Shown: positions 34,938-43,720 of the stretch, piece after piece
Numbering within the stretch: the stretch's first letter is position 1
How the letters are laid out: each line of letters starts with the position of its first letter
Origin: Bacteroidota bacterium
Lineage (GTDB): Bacteria > Bacteroidota > Bacteroidia > Bacteroidales > Dysgonomonadaceae
Length of the DNA: 64,000 bases
Direction of reading: 5' to 3'
NCBI GenBank assembly: GCA_023424395.1
Contig: JAFADY010000021.1
Span: 62,001-126,000 of the forward strand
Made by a program: the position numbers and the translations under genes
Notes under the pieces: model-generated
Seen by the model: the letters and a program-made list of their open reading frames with translations, nothing else
What the model was told of the DNA's origin: nothing
Databases searched by the model: none

Positions 34938-35936
34938 TCATTGTTTGATCAAATATTCCGCAATTTGTACGGCGTTTAATGCCGCGCCTTTTTTAATTTG
35001 GTCTGACACCGCCCAAAAGGTCAATCCGTTTTCATTGGTAAGGTCTTTGCGGATACGTCCGACATACACCGGATCTTTTCCGGCGATATCCAACGGCATG
35101 GGATATTCCTTTTTATCGGGATTATCCATTAAGACAATCCCATCGGCATTGCCGAAAGCTTTGCGCGCTTCTTCAACCGAAACCGGGCGTTCGGTTTCGA
35201 TCCAAATAGCTTCGGAATGTGCACGCATAACCGGAACCCGCACACAGGTGGCGCTCACTTCGATATTGGAGTGCATGATTTTACGCGTTTCGTTATACAT
35301 TTTCAATTCTTCTTTGGTATAGTCGTTTTCGGTAAAAACATCTACCTGAGGAATAAGATTATATGCAAGCTGATAGGCGAATTTCGATACTGTGGGTTTT
35401 TCGCCGTTAACCAATTGTTTATACTGGTCTTCGAGTTCTTGCATAGCGGCCACTCCGGCTCCCGATGCTGCCTGATAAGTAGCCACGTGTACACGTTTAA
35501 TATGCGAAATATCTTCTATCGCTTTCAGCGCAACAACCATTTGAATTGTTGTACAATTGGGATTCGCGATTATATTTCTCGGGCGGTTGAGCGCATCTTC
35601 GGCATTCACTTCAGGTACAACCAACGGAACATTGTCATCCATGCGGAACGCACTGGAATTATCGATCATTATTGTGCCATGTTTAGTAATGGTGTCGACA
35701 AAATCCTTAGAAGTTCCGCCTCCGGCGGAAACAAACGCGATATCGATGTCTTTGAAATCATCGTTATGTTTTAATTCTTTCACGGTAATTTCCTTTCCGC
35801 GAAATTTATAAGTTGATCCTGCACTTCGGGAAGAACCGAAAAGAAACAGCTCTTCCATCGGAAAATTTCTCTCATCGAGTACGCGCAGCAGTTCTTGTCC
35901 TACCGCGCCACTTGTTCCAACAATGGCAATTTTCAT
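34938..35936 (-). CDS. asd: Aspartate-semialdehyde dehydrogenase
   Basis: 332 aa. Reduces beta-aspartyl phosphate to aspartate semialdehyde for lysine/DAP, threonine and methionine. NADP motif GTSGAVGQELL, catalytic Cys in NPNCTTIQM, and the substrate/His region RVPVMRAHSEAIW are all present. It is a single gene. Confidence 0.97.
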   Translation of the reverse strand: MKIAIVGTSGAVGQELLRVLDERNFPMEELFLFGSSRSAGSTYKFRGKEITVKELKHNDDFKDIDIAFVSAGGGTSKDFVDTITKHGTIMIDNSSAFRMDDNVPLVVPEVNAEDALNRPRNIIANPNCTTIQMVVALKAIEDISHIKRVHVATYQAASGAGVAAMQELEDQYKQLVNGEKPTVSKFAYQLAYNLIPQVDVFTENDYTKEELKMYNETRKIMHSNIEVSATCVRVPVMRAHSEAIWIETERPVSVEEARKAFGNADGIVLMDNPDKKEYPMPLDIAGKDPVYVGRIRKDLTNENGLTFWAVSDQIKKGAALNAVQIAEYLIKQ

Positions 35937-35963
35937 TTTTAATATTTTTGCTTATGTGATAAT

Positions 35964-35998
35964 AAAAAAGAAGACAATGGTATAAAACCGTCATCTTC
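35964..35998 (-). terminator. Rho-independent terminator after the small secreted protein gene
   Basis: On the minus strand GAAGATGACGG and CCATTGTCTTC form an 11-position stem (two G-U pairs, one mismatch) followed by TTTTTT (plus 35964-35969). Confidence 0.7.
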
Positions 35999-36047
35999 AA
36001 TAACCTATATTTATGCGATGTAATTTGATTGAAATACGCGCGGTTTT

Positions 36048-36365
36048 TTATTTTACCGCAATTTTTTTGACGATATCTCCGATTTTAACGATGTAATAAC
36101 CTTTCGGTAAATTAAGCGTGTACTCGTTGGTGCCGGCTTTTACTTTTTCCGAATAAACTTTTACGCCCACAATGCTGAAAACTTCGAGAATGCCGTCTTT
36201 AGGCAAATTTTCAACAATTAGTTTGTTCGCAGCGATGGAAATTCGCACTTCGGGTACAAATTCTTCCATAACGATCCTGTTTTGGGCTTGCAGGCTGTTA
36301 ACCGAAAGTCCAAAAGCGAATAACGATAAAAATGTTATTAAAATCGTGATGTAAAATCTTTTCAT
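36048..36365 (-). CDS. Small secreted protein consisting of a T9SS-type C-terminal domain
   Basis: 105 aa: signal peptide (residues 1-27, ending SLQAQ), a short linker, then about 70 residues resembling the type A sorting domain of the type IX secretion system (VFSIVGVKVYSEKVKAGTNEYTLNLPKGYYIVKIG...KKIAVK). Normally this domain is the C-terminal tail of a larger cargo protein; here it stands alone with no cargo. It could be a relic, a decoy or an adaptor. It has its own -7 box (36384) and terminator. Confidence 0.75.
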   Translation of the reverse strand: MKRFYITILITFLSLFAFGLSVNSLQAQNRIVMEEFVPEVRISIAANKLIVENLPKDGILEVFSIVGVKVYSEKVKAGTNEYTLNLPKGYYIVKIGDIVKKIAVK

Positions 36366-36383
36366 ACTACCCCTTTTACATCA

Positions 36384-36391
36384 CAAAGATA
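36384..36391 (-). promoter_or_regulatory. -7 box for the small T9SS-domain gene
   Basis: TATCTTTG on the minus strand, 18 nt before the start at 36365. Confidence 0.5.
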
Positions 36392-36465
36392 GAAAAAAAA
36401 TTATACTGCAATCATTTTTTGGAAAAATTTTTCACTTTTTGTGTAATTTTTCCGGTAAAAAGCCG

Positions 36466-37380
36466 TTAGAGGGAGATTTCCATGCCTTCGAATGCCAATT
36501 CCGTATTTTCGAAAACGGCTTTTGCTTCACTAAATATATTGTTCAAATCTTTGTATCGGGAAGAGTAATGCCCGATAACAAGTTTTTTCACATTAGCCGC
36601 CTTGGCTATTTCCGCCGCTTGGCGTGCAGTTGAGTGATATGTTTCGTGCGCACGCACAGCTTCGGTTTCGGCAAAAGTGGCCTCGTGGTACAACACATCC
36701 ACACCTTGGATGTACGGAATAATTTCGGGCGAAAAAGCCGTATCGGAACAATAAGCATATCGACGTGGAGGCGCCGCCGCATAGGTAAGTTGCTCGTTTT
36801 TAATAATGGTTCCATCTTCAAGCGTGTGGTCCGCGCCCAATTTTATGTGTTTTATTTCAATGCCGCGAATTCCGTAAAAATTGATCATTTCTTTTTTTAT
36901 GTGCCGCATTCCGGGCTTTTCTTCAAAAATAAACCCGCTGGTGGCAATGCGGTGTTTTAGCGGAAAAGCAAAAACCTGCATGGAATTATTTTCGAATATC
37001 AAACCTGCTTTGTTTTTCTCCAAAACTACGTGTTTTACCTCGAAACCCATGCGCCTGTTGAAATAATTCAAAGTGGGACGTAATAAAAGTTGCGCCTCTT
37101 CGTGTGCATAAATCAACAATTCGCCTTTTCTGCCCAACAGATTGAGTGTGGAAATCAGTCCCGGAAGGCCAAAAACATGATCTCCATGCAGGTGAGAAAT
37201 AAAAATACTGTGCAACTTGCCGAAACCCGATCTGTATTTCCTCATCTGCAATTGAGTTCCCTCGCCACAATCGATCATAAAAAGTTTTTCGTTCACATTC
37301 ACCAACTGCGATGTAGGGTTGTGATTTGTTGTGGGCGTTGCCGAACCGCAACCCAGTATTTTTATGTCGAAGCGTGTCAT
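36466..37380 (-). CDS. rnz: Ribonuclease Z
   Basis: 304-aa metallo-beta-lactamase fold tRNA 3'-endonuclease. Zinc-site motif FISHLHGDHVFGLPG, N-terminal ILGCGSATPT, later metal ligands in YCSDTAF and LYHEATFAE, and the conserved VIGHYSSRY. Length matches the short RNase Z form. It starts immediately after the queE stop on the same strand, so it ends the queD-queE-rnz tRNA-processing operon. Confidence 0.96.
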   Translation of the reverse strand: MTRFDIKILGCGSATPTTNHNPTSQLVNVNEKLFMIDCGEGTQLQMRKYRSGFGKLHSIFISHLHGDHVFGLPGLISTLNLLGRKGELLIYAHEEAQLLLRPTLNYFNRRMGFEVKHVVLEKNKAGLIFENNSMQVFAFPLKHRIATSGFIFEEKPGMRHIKKEMINFYGIRGIEIKHIKLGADHTLEDGTIIKNEQLTYAAAPPRRYAYCSDTAFSPEIIPYIQGVDVLYHEATFAETEAVRAHETYHSTARQAAEIAKAANVKKLVIGHYSSRYKDLNNIFSEAKAVFENTELAFEGMEISL

Positions 37381-37962
37381 TTATCGGATTCCAATTAGTT
37401 TGTGCGTTTGTAAACTAAGCGCCCAGACGGGATTTTGCTTGATGAGCTCTATACAATAATTTATATTCTCGGGGATAATTTCCAAATCGTTAAAAATAGG
37501 GCTGAGAAAATATTTTTTTGTTTTTGGAAGAATAGAAATATCAGGTAATGGATCGCCTTTTTCTATCGGGAAACGCAACTCATCTACTTGGGGAATAAGA
37601 GTGCGTATTTTCTCGAAATCCTGCTTGGGGCTGCAAGTAATGTAATCCAAACCGTCGGGCAAGCGTCGCGTGCCGTTTGTTTCAATGGCTTGTTTATAAC
37701 CTTTTTTCCTGAAAAAAGTAACAATTTCGGTGGTAAGTTGTAAAGTAGGCTCTCCGCCCGTCCAAATTATCCAATTGCAGGGAAATGTTGAAATTTCATC
37801 CAATATTTCATCTACGTTCATTTTTTTGCCAAACTCGAAGTCGGTGTCGCAAAACGTGCAAGCCAAATTGCATTTCGATAACCGGATGAAAATGGAAGCC
37901 TCGCCGGTTCTTCCGCCCTCGCCTTGCAACGAGTAGAAAATTTCATTTACCCTCAGGTTCAT
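37381..37962 (-). CDS. queE: 7-carboxy-7-deazaguanine synthase
   Basis: 193-aa radical-SAM enzyme converting 6-carboxytetrahydropterin to CDG for queuosine. The iron-sulfur motif is the short form CNLACTFCD (CxxxCxxC), with upstream YSLQGEG and SAM/substrate motif WTGGEPTLQ. It directly follows queD, overlapping by 20 nt. queC and queF are not in the window. Confidence 0.95.
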   Translation of the reverse strand: MNLRVNEIFYSLQGEGGRTGEASIFIRLSKCNLACTFCDTDFEFGKKMNVDEILDEISTFPCNWIIWTGGEPTLQLTTEIVTFFRKKGYKQAIETNGTRRLPDGLDYITCSPKQDFEKIRTLIPQVDELRFPIEKGDPLPDISILPKTKKYFLSPIFNDLEIIPENINYCIELIKQNPVWALSLQTHKLIGIR

Positions 37963-38308
37963 AAATAGCGGAAGTTTTAGGCGTTTCGCTCACCTCAACA
38001 GCGAACAATTCGGGTATCATCGGCTTAAAGATGTTGAAAAGCATTTTTGCGATGTTCTCGGCAGAAGAATTGAGCGGGTGCATTATATCATTCAGGTTTC
38101 GATGATCGATATGTTCATCGATATATTGTTTCACGATCTTTAGCTCGTTGTAATCTTTTACAAATCCTGTTTCGTTCAACTCCTCTGCTTTTAAATGAAC
38201 CGTAACAACGTAGTTATGCCCGTGCAATCGGGTGCAAGGATGGTCTTCAGACAAACCCCAAAGAGAGTGTGCCGCCGAAAAAGAAAATTGTTTACTTATT
38301 TTATACAT
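37943..38308 (-). CDS. queD: 6-carboxy-5,6,7,8-tetrahydropterin synthase
   Basis: 121-aa PTPS-family protein. Zn ligands and catalytic residues are visible: FSAAH, CTRLHGHNY (HGHNY zinc site and preceding Cys), and the C-terminal VEVSETP. Makes the QueE substrate from dihydroneopterin triphosphate. First gene of the pre-Q0 operon. Confidence 0.95.
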   Translation of the reverse strand: MYKISKQFSFSAAHSLWGLSEDHPCTRLHGHNYVVTVHLKAEELNETGFVKDYNELKIVKQYIDEHIDHRNLNDIMHPLNSSAENIAKMLFNIFKPMIPELFAVEVSETPKTSAIYEPEGK

Positions 38309-38320
38309 ATTGCATGTTAA

Positions 38321-39442
38321 TCAATTACTCGACAGATAGGTACGAACCGGATAATGATCGGAATACTTTATTTTATCTACTTGCGTGCGATAGGGCTTGA
38401 GGTTTTTGCTGTGCAAAATATAATCGATCCTGAACCAGAAAAAATCCTCGTGATAAGTAACACCCGGGCCAAAACCATTGGATGCGTAAGCATCAGAAAG
38501 GCCTTCCTTTAATCGGTTGTAGGAGTAAGAAATGGGTGTATCGTTAAAATCACCGCAAATTATAATTTTATCCACTTCTATTCTATCGAGATAATTTTTA
38601 ATTTTTTCAACCTGCGCTGCGCGCATTCTGTAGCCCCGGCCTAATCGGGTTCTTATATTGGTGGTAACATCTTCCAAATTCACTTCTTCGGAATTTTGAA
38701 TGAAATCGTTATATAGTTTTTTGTCTTCCTGCGTAATTTGGTTCGATTCTAAATGCACATTTGCCACAGCATATTTTTCGCCATTCACGTTTAACGTATA
38801 AACTGCTACACCGTTGTACGAGTCTTCGAAAATTATTTCGTGTGTATTTTCTATAGGAAATTTCGAAAAAATAGCCAATCCCCAAATATGGTACTTGCTT
38901 GAAGATTCTAAAGCCGTTACAGACCGGTGTGGATATTTATTTAAAATTCTATTCACATCTCGCTGAGAAATAAGCGATTGTCCTGTTTTACTCACCATAT
39001 ATTCCTGTAAACAAACAATATCGGCATCGGCACCCGCAATATAATCCAAAAGCGGATGCTCTATACTTTCTTTTAAGTTTTCGTTTTCAAAAGATTGAAC
39101 ATTATAGGTTAAAAGTTGAATACTGTTTTCGGGAACCTCTTTTTGTGAGATATTCAATGGGAAAAAAGTAAGGATCGGTTTCGAAGAAATCACCAAAGCC
39201 GCGAACGAAATAAGAGCCAATCCCCATTTCTTCGTGAAAATCCACAATATAAGATAAAGAATATTAATGATTAAAATAATAGCGAAAGCCAATCCGATGT
39301 ACGAAAATAAATTGGTTTTCAACGGCGAAACGGTCCAAGCTAAATAAGACGACAAAAGCAAACCAATCATTATTACATTGGTCGCAAAAACAATATATTT
39401 AATAACCCGTCCGAACTTTCTTTTTTTATTTTTTGCTCGCAT
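38321..39442 (-). CDS. Membrane-anchored endonuclease/exonuclease/phosphatase family protein
   Basis: 373 aa from ATG 39442 (an ATG at 39463 is also in frame). Three N-terminal hydrophobic segments (about residues 15-100) precede an EEP domain with LLTYNVQSF, the metal Glu in VCLQEY, VANVHLES, CGDFNDTP and the terminal SDHYPV. These residues indicate an active Mg-dependent phosphodiesterase or phosphatase facing the periplasm or cytosol. Substrate unknown (DNA, phospholipid or inositol phosphate types exist). It overlaps the rhomboid gene and so is in the same unit. Confidence 0.85.
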   Translation of the reverse strand: MRAKNKKRKFGRVIKYIVFATNVIMIGLLLSSYLAWTVSPLKTNLFSYIGLAFAIILIINILYLILWIFTKKWGLALISFAALVISSKPILTFFPLNISQKEVPENSIQLLTYNVQSFENENLKESIEHPLLDYIAGADADIVCLQEYMVSKTGQSLISQRDVNRILNKYPHRSVTALESSSKYHIWGLAIFSKFPIENTHEIIFEDSYNGVAVYTLNVNGEKYAVANVHLESNQITQEDKKLYNDFIQNSEEVNLEDVTTNIRTRLGRGYRMRAAQVEKIKNYLDRIEVDKIIICGDFNDTPISYSYNRLKEGLSDAYASNGFGPGVTYHEDFFWFRIDYILHSKNLKPYRTQVDKIKYSDHYPVRTYLSSN

Positions 39443-40334
39443 CAAAAAGTTTCTTTTTCTCATCAGAAGACAAACTGCTGTAACCCGATTGTTTCAGTTT
39501 ATCAAGTATAATATCTATTTCGTCCTGCTCATTATGCTTCCTTGCATTGTAATCCGCATCGCTCTCGGTTTTTCGATAAGTTACTTTCATTTTGGATTTA
39601 CGGGAACGCTTAAATAAATTTGTAAACCAATCGATGATTTTACTCATCCATCCGGTAATATCCCTCCCCTTTTTATATTGAATGGCAAAAAAATAACCAA
39701 GCAATCCTCCTCCGATATGAGCAATATGCCCGCCGGGATTTGTATCGTTACCCAGAGCAAGAAAATCGAGAACGAAAACAGCAATGGCGATATACACAAT
39801 TTTTATCGAGCCCAGAAACAATAAGTTTACGTGTACGTCGGGCCGATAAAACGCCGCTCCCATAACAATTGCCATTACAGCCGCAGAAGCTCCTATTAAA
39901 GGAGGAGAAATACCTAACACAGACCAATCTCTCTGCATATTAACATAATAAGGAATAGTATTAAATGCTATGATGAACAACAAAGCGCCTGCCAAACCAC
40001 CTAAAACGTATAAACTTCCTAAAACCCGGCCGCTGAAATATTGTAGGGAAATTTTCCCAAACCAGTATAACCAAAGCATATTAAAAAGAATATGCAGAAA
40101 ATCAACATGAACGAACATGTAGGTTAAAGGCGTCCAAAATCTCCTAATTAAAAGTGACGTATCGGAAGGTACTCCCACAAAGGGGATTAAATTTAACTGA
40201 TATATATTAAATAACTTTGCAAAAACCCCGATTATTGCAAGAATAAAAAAAATGACGGCGTTAATGAAAATAAGTTTTATCAACAAATTGCCATTCTTGT
40301 ATTTGTATTTTAACCGATTAATAAAATCTGTCAT
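39426..40334 (-). CDS. Rhomboid family intramembrane serine protease
   Basis: 302 aa with six or seven hydrophobic segments. The first conserved loop HVDFLHILFNMLWLYWFG (HxxxxxFN type), the catalytic-Ser region GASAAVMAIVMG (GxS, with Ala rather than Gly after Ser) and the partner His in HIAHIGGGLLGY are present. A C-terminal cytoplasmic tail is basic and acidic. It overlaps the upstream rhomboid gene by 17 nt. Confidence 0.9.
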   Translation of the reverse strand: MTDFINRLKYKYKNGNLLIKLIFINAVIFFILAIIGVFAKLFNIYQLNLIPFVGVPSDTSLLIRRFWTPLTYMFVHVDFLHILFNMLWLYWFGKISLQYFSGRVLGSLYVLGGLAGALLFIIAFNTIPYYVNMQRDWSVLGISPPLIGASAAVMAIVMGAAFYRPDVHVNLLFLGSIKIVYIAIAVFVLDFLALGNDTNPGGHIAHIGGGLLGYFFAIQYKKGRDITGWMSKIIDWFTNLFKRSRKSKMKVTYRKTESDADYNARKHNEQDEIDIILDKLKQSGYSSLSSDEKKKLFDASKK

Positions 40335-41079
40335 TGGTTTTGTACTTTTTCTTCCAGTAAAGAATCATAAAAATACCGAACAACATACCCCCCAAATGCG
40401 CAAAATGCGCAACATTATCGCCCGAAAGATTTGCCATCCCTAAAAATAGCTCCAAAGCGCCGTAACCGATCACAAGCCATTTCGCTTTTATCGGGAAAGG
40501 AATGGGGATGATAAACAATTCGGCATTCGGGAACAACATGCCAAAAGCAAGTAATATTCCAAAAACCGCTCCTGAAGCTCCAACGGTTACCGAATTCAAT
40601 ACAACATTAAAACTTGCTTGTGCCGTATCAATATAGTTCATGTTTTGTTGTAGCAGACTATAACCTTGGGTGTAAATATCGTTTAACGCGTCAGGCGACA
40701 AGTTGTTTTTCATCAACTCAAGTCGAATGAAAGTAATTAGCATTTGCACAATGGCCGCACCTACTCCGGTTACTAAATAATAAGTCAGGAACCTTTTGCT
40801 TCCCCACACATATTCCAAAGTTCGTCCGAACATAAATACGGCAAACATATTAAAAAAAACATGGCCGAATGAATAGGGGCTGTGCAAAAACATATAAGTA
40901 ATAAGCTGATAGATGCGAAACCCTTTCGAACCAATATAATGTAAGCCGAAAATCTCTGTTAAATCTGTTCCGCTTCTCAAAAAAACCCATTGAGCCAGCC
41001 AAACAATTACATTTATAATGATTAAATTCAGCGTTACGGGAGGTATTGAACCTCCAAAAACCGATCTGGAATTATTCAT
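40318..41079 (-). CDS. Rhomboid family intramembrane serine protease
   Basis: 253 aa. Catalytic motif GASGAVFGIL (GxSG), loop SFGHVFFNMFAVFMFG (HxxFN type) and catalytic His HFAHLGGMLFG. The start is the ATG at 41079: a -7 box at 41103-41110 lies inside the longer frame that would start at 41136. Two rhomboids in tandem may share substrates or differ in specificity. Confidence 0.92.
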   Translation of the reverse strand: MNNSRSVFGGSIPPVTLNLIIINVIVWLAQWVFLRSGTDLTEIFGLHYIGSKGFRIYQLITYMFLHSPYSFGHVFFNMFAVFMFGRTLEYVWGSKRFLTYYLVTGVGAAIVQMLITFIRLELMKNNLSPDALNDIYTQGYSLLQQNMNYIDTAQASFNVVLNSVTVGASGAVFGILLAFGMLFPNAELFIIPIPFPIKAKWLVIGYGALELFLGMANLSGDNVAHFAHLGGMLFGIFMILYWKKKYKTNDRFY

Positions 41080-41102
41080 ACTAATATTACCATTGTGAGG
41101 CG

Positions 41103-41110
41103 CAAAAGTA
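41103..41110 (-). promoter_or_regulatory. -7 box for the rhomboid operon
   Basis: TACTTTTG on the minus strand, 23 nt upstream of the ATG at 41079. Confidence 0.5.
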
Positions 41111-41181
41111 CATATAAATGTGGTTTTTTTGCCCATAAATGGCTTTTTTTTAAGAAAATCAAATACTTTTTACATTTTTTC

Positions 41182-41212
41182 TTGATTATTTTCAAATAAA
41201 ACTTTATATTTG
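41182..41212 (+). promoter_or_regulatory. Full promoter for the HU gene
   Basis: TTG (41182-41184), 20-nt spacer, TATATTTG (41205-41212); leader of about 60 nt before the ATG at 41276. Confidence 0.65.
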
Positions 41213-41275
41213 GCGCAAAATACAGGCTAATGCCCTAACTTAAAGTTTGTTTAATTTTTTATTAACGTTTTTCTT

Positions 41276-41545
41276 ATGAATAAATCAGAACTCATTAGTG
41301 CGGTTGCCGAAAAATCGGGACTTAGCAAAGTTGATGCTAAAAAAGCATTAGACGCAACATTAGAATCCATCTCACAAGAAGTGAAAAAAGGTGGTAAAGT
41401 AGTATTGGTTGGTTTTGGAACTTTCTCTGTTACTAAAAGAAGTGCCAGAAAAGGTATCAATCCTCGCACCAAAAAACCAATCAACATTCCTGCTAAAAAA
41501 ACAGCCAAATTTAAACCAGGCTCAGCATTGTCTAGCCTCAAATAA
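41276..41545 (+). CDS. HU family DNA-binding protein
   Basis: 89 aa, the size of HU. Motifs: MNKSELISAVAEKSGLSK, GGKVVLVGFGTFSV, and the DNA-binding arm RKGINPRTKKPINIPAKK. A histone-like, nucleoid-compacting dimer. It is monocistronic with strong promoter and terminator, as expected of an abundant protein. Confidence 0.96.
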   Translation: MNKSELISAVAEKSGLSKVDAKKALDATLESISQEVKKGGKVVLVGFGTFSVTKRSARKGINPRTKKPINIPAKKTAKFKPGSALSSLK

Positions 41546-41562
41546 TTTGGTTTAAAAACTTT

Positions 41563-41604
41563 AAAGTAAGAGGATGTCAAGTAGGCATCCTCTTACTTTT
41601 TTTA
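41563..41604 (+). terminator. Strong Rho-independent terminator after HU
   Basis: AAAGTAAGAGGATG (41563-41576) and CATCCTCTTACTTT (41586-41599) make a perfect 14-bp stem with a 9-nt loop and a T-run. Confidence 0.9.
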
Positions 41605-41701
41605 TGAAAAACGACCCGTTCCAATTTCCTCGTTATAATATTTTCTAAGGTTAATCTGTTATTTTAAAGCATCGATCGATAAGTATCTTTCATTTTTTTT
41701 A

Positions 41702-41709
41702 TAACTTTG
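41702..41709 (+). promoter_or_regulatory. -7 box for the ECF sigma gene
   Basis: TAACTTTG (TAnnTTTG), 75 nt before the ATG at 41785. The 239-bp gap between HU and the sigma gene otherwise holds only the HU terminator. Confidence 0.45.
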
Positions 41710-41784
41710 TTTATCTTAGATTAGATTAAAATTGTTAATTATTTATAGCGTTTCCGGTTATATTTTAAAATCAAAAAAAATTGT

Positions 41785-42360
41785 ATGGTCATTCATATTT
41801 GGAATAGTTTCTTGAAAGGGGATGACAACGCTTTCTCTTTATTATACGAGAAATTTTTTCCCGAACTTTATGCTTATGCATTGAAGCTGGGTTTTAATGA
41901 AGAAATTTGCAAGGATGCCATACACGATGTTTTTTATAACATTTTCACTTCGAAAAAAAAACTTGGACACGTAGAAAATATTGAATTTTATTTACTACAC
42001 AGTTTACGAAACAGGCTATTTGATATACATAATAAGCATCGAGCAACAAGAAACATTGAAATAGAAAGTAACATCTTAGATGAAGACGAATTAATTATTG
42101 AACGAATTATCCAAAATGAATCAACTATTCAGGTAAAAGAAACCATTGAAAGACTTCTCAAAACATTATCTCCAAAACAAAAGAAAGTAATTCACTATCG
42201 ATATGTTTTAAATCTAAAATACAATGAAATAGCGACCATTCTCGATATGTCGCCCGACGCAGTGAAGAAATTTGTTACTAGGTCATTGAAAAAAATGAGG
42301 GATAATTCACGGGATTCAAAAGATCTGTTTATTCTTACAATCCTCATCATGATTGGTTAA
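41785..42360 (+). CDS. ECF-type RNA polymerase sigma factor (FecI-like)
   Basis: 191 aa. Region 2: FSLLYEKFFPELYAYALKLG and DAIHDVFYNIF. Region 4: LSPKQKKVIHYRYVLN and the helix-turn-helix YNEIATILDMSPDAVKKFV. It belongs to the Bacteroidota group paired with FecR anti-sigma factors and SusC receptors. It should direct transcription of the polysaccharide utilisation locus downstream when the glycan is sensed. Confidence 0.95.
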   Translation: MVIHIWNSFLKGDDNAFSLLYEKFFPELYAYALKLGFNEEICKDAIHDVFYNIFTSKKKLGHVENIEFYLLHSLRNRLFDIHNKHRATRNIEIESNILDEDELIIERIIQNESTIQVKETIERLLKTLSPKQKKVIHYRYVLNLKYNEIATILDMSPDAVKKFVTRSLKKMRDNSRDSKDLFILTILIMIG

Positions 42361-42422
42361 TTAAGGTTAATAATTGTCCCTTTTTATAAATTTTAGTGTC
42401 TTTAGATAAAGTTACTAAAAAA

Positions 42423-43592
42423 ATGATTAGAAATTTTAATCCTAAATCCAGTAAAGAAGTTATAAAGTTTCTGAATGATGACCTATTTATTTATTGGAGA
42501 GTGGAATCATCTAAAGAATTGGATGATTACTGGAAGAATTATATTTCAAAAAATAATCATTTAAGAAATGATTATTATAACGCAATAAAAGAATTTGAGT
42601 CTATCAAATCCTTCAAAACCGAAGACTTAAAAAATAAAGAACTTGTTAAGCTGCGAATTGAAGAAAGTATAAAAATATACAAAAAAAAGACACGGAATTT
42701 TTATTTCTCAATTTCCGCAATTGCAGCCACGCTACTTATTCTTGTTACCTCCACTATTTTAACAATAAATTTCCGTAATAATGCCACTCAAGAATTGGTT
42801 GTTGGAAAAATTACACAGAATAACGAAATTCAGCTTTACGCAGGTAAGCAAGTCGTAAATATCAATAACAATTCAACTTTAGATTTCTCGCAAAGCAGCA
42901 ACACAACTATTATCCAGGATTCTTTGTCGCAAAAATCAATTCAATTAGCTGATAATAAAATCAATAAACTTGTAGTACCTTTTGGAAGAAGGTCAACCAT
43001 TATTTTAGCAGATGGTTCAAAAGTATGGTTAAACTCAGGGACAGAAATAGAATTTCCTTCCGATTTTAAAGGTAACACCAGAGAGATAAAGATCAAAGGA
43101 GAAATTTTTATAGATGTAGTTAAACAAAATCAATCCTTCATTATACATACTCCGCAATCTCAAATTAAAGTTTTTGGAACATCTTTCAACGTAAGCGCAT
43201 ATACCGATGAGGCCAAAGAATCGGTGGTATTGGTAGAGGGATCAGTACAAATTCAAAGCCGTTCGGCAAAACTACTTTTGTCACCAAATCAGTTAGCGGA
43301 GATAGAAAACGGAAACATCAAAAGCCAAAATGTGAATGTTTCAGATTATATAAGTTGGAAAAGCGGATTTATGCAACTTAACAAAATGCCATTGGACGAA
43401 GTCCTTCGAAAAATCGGCAGATATTACAATGTAGAGTTTCGGTATAATGAAGACCTAAAAATCAGCGACAAAACCTGCTCCGGAAAACTATTTCTCTCTG
43501 ATGATATTCGCGACGTTTTAAAAGCGTTTACCGAAATGACATTGCTCAAATACGAAGAAGAATCCGATAAAATAATCAATATAAAAAATTAG
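42423..43592 (+). CDS. FecR-family anti-sigma factor
   Basis: 389 aa from ATG 42423; a GTG at 42396 in frame is also possible. The N-terminal cytoplasmic part (about residues 1-90) binds the sigma factor. A membrane helix at about 92-115 (FYFSISAIAATLLILVTST) follows, then the periplasmic FecR domain (VPFGRRSTIILADGSKVWLNSG, GEIFIDV, VFGTSFNVSAY) and a DUF4974 C-terminal domain (MPLDEVLRKIGRYYNVEFRY) that contacts the STN domain of the SusC protein. Confidence 0.92.
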   Translation: MIRNFNPKSSKEVIKFLNDDLFIYWRVESSKELDDYWKNYISKNNHLRNDYYNAIKEFESIKSFKTEDLKNKELVKLRIEESIKIYKKKTRNFYFSISAIAATLLILVTSTILTINFRNNATQELVVGKITQNNEIQLYAGKQVVNINNNSTLDFSQSSNTTIIQDSLSQKSIQLADNKINKLVVPFGRRSTIILADGSKVWLNSGTEIEFPSDFKGNTREIKIKGEIFIDVVKQNQSFIIHTPQSQIKVFGTSFNVSAYTDEAKESVVLVEGSVQIQSRSAKLLLSPNQLAEIENGNIKSQNVNVSDYISWKSGFMQLNKMPLDEVLRKIGRYYNVEFRYNEDLKISDKTCSGKLFLSDDIRDVLKAFTEMTLLKYEEESDKIINIKN

Positions 43593-43720
43593 CATGCCTA
43601 TGGAAGCAATCATTTGAAGTCTGTAAAAAAAGTCAAATAATGCTGGTAACATTATCCGACTAATGAATAATAATTTTAACTGTGGCTGACAATTAATAAA
43701 TTAAAATCCAATACAAAAAT

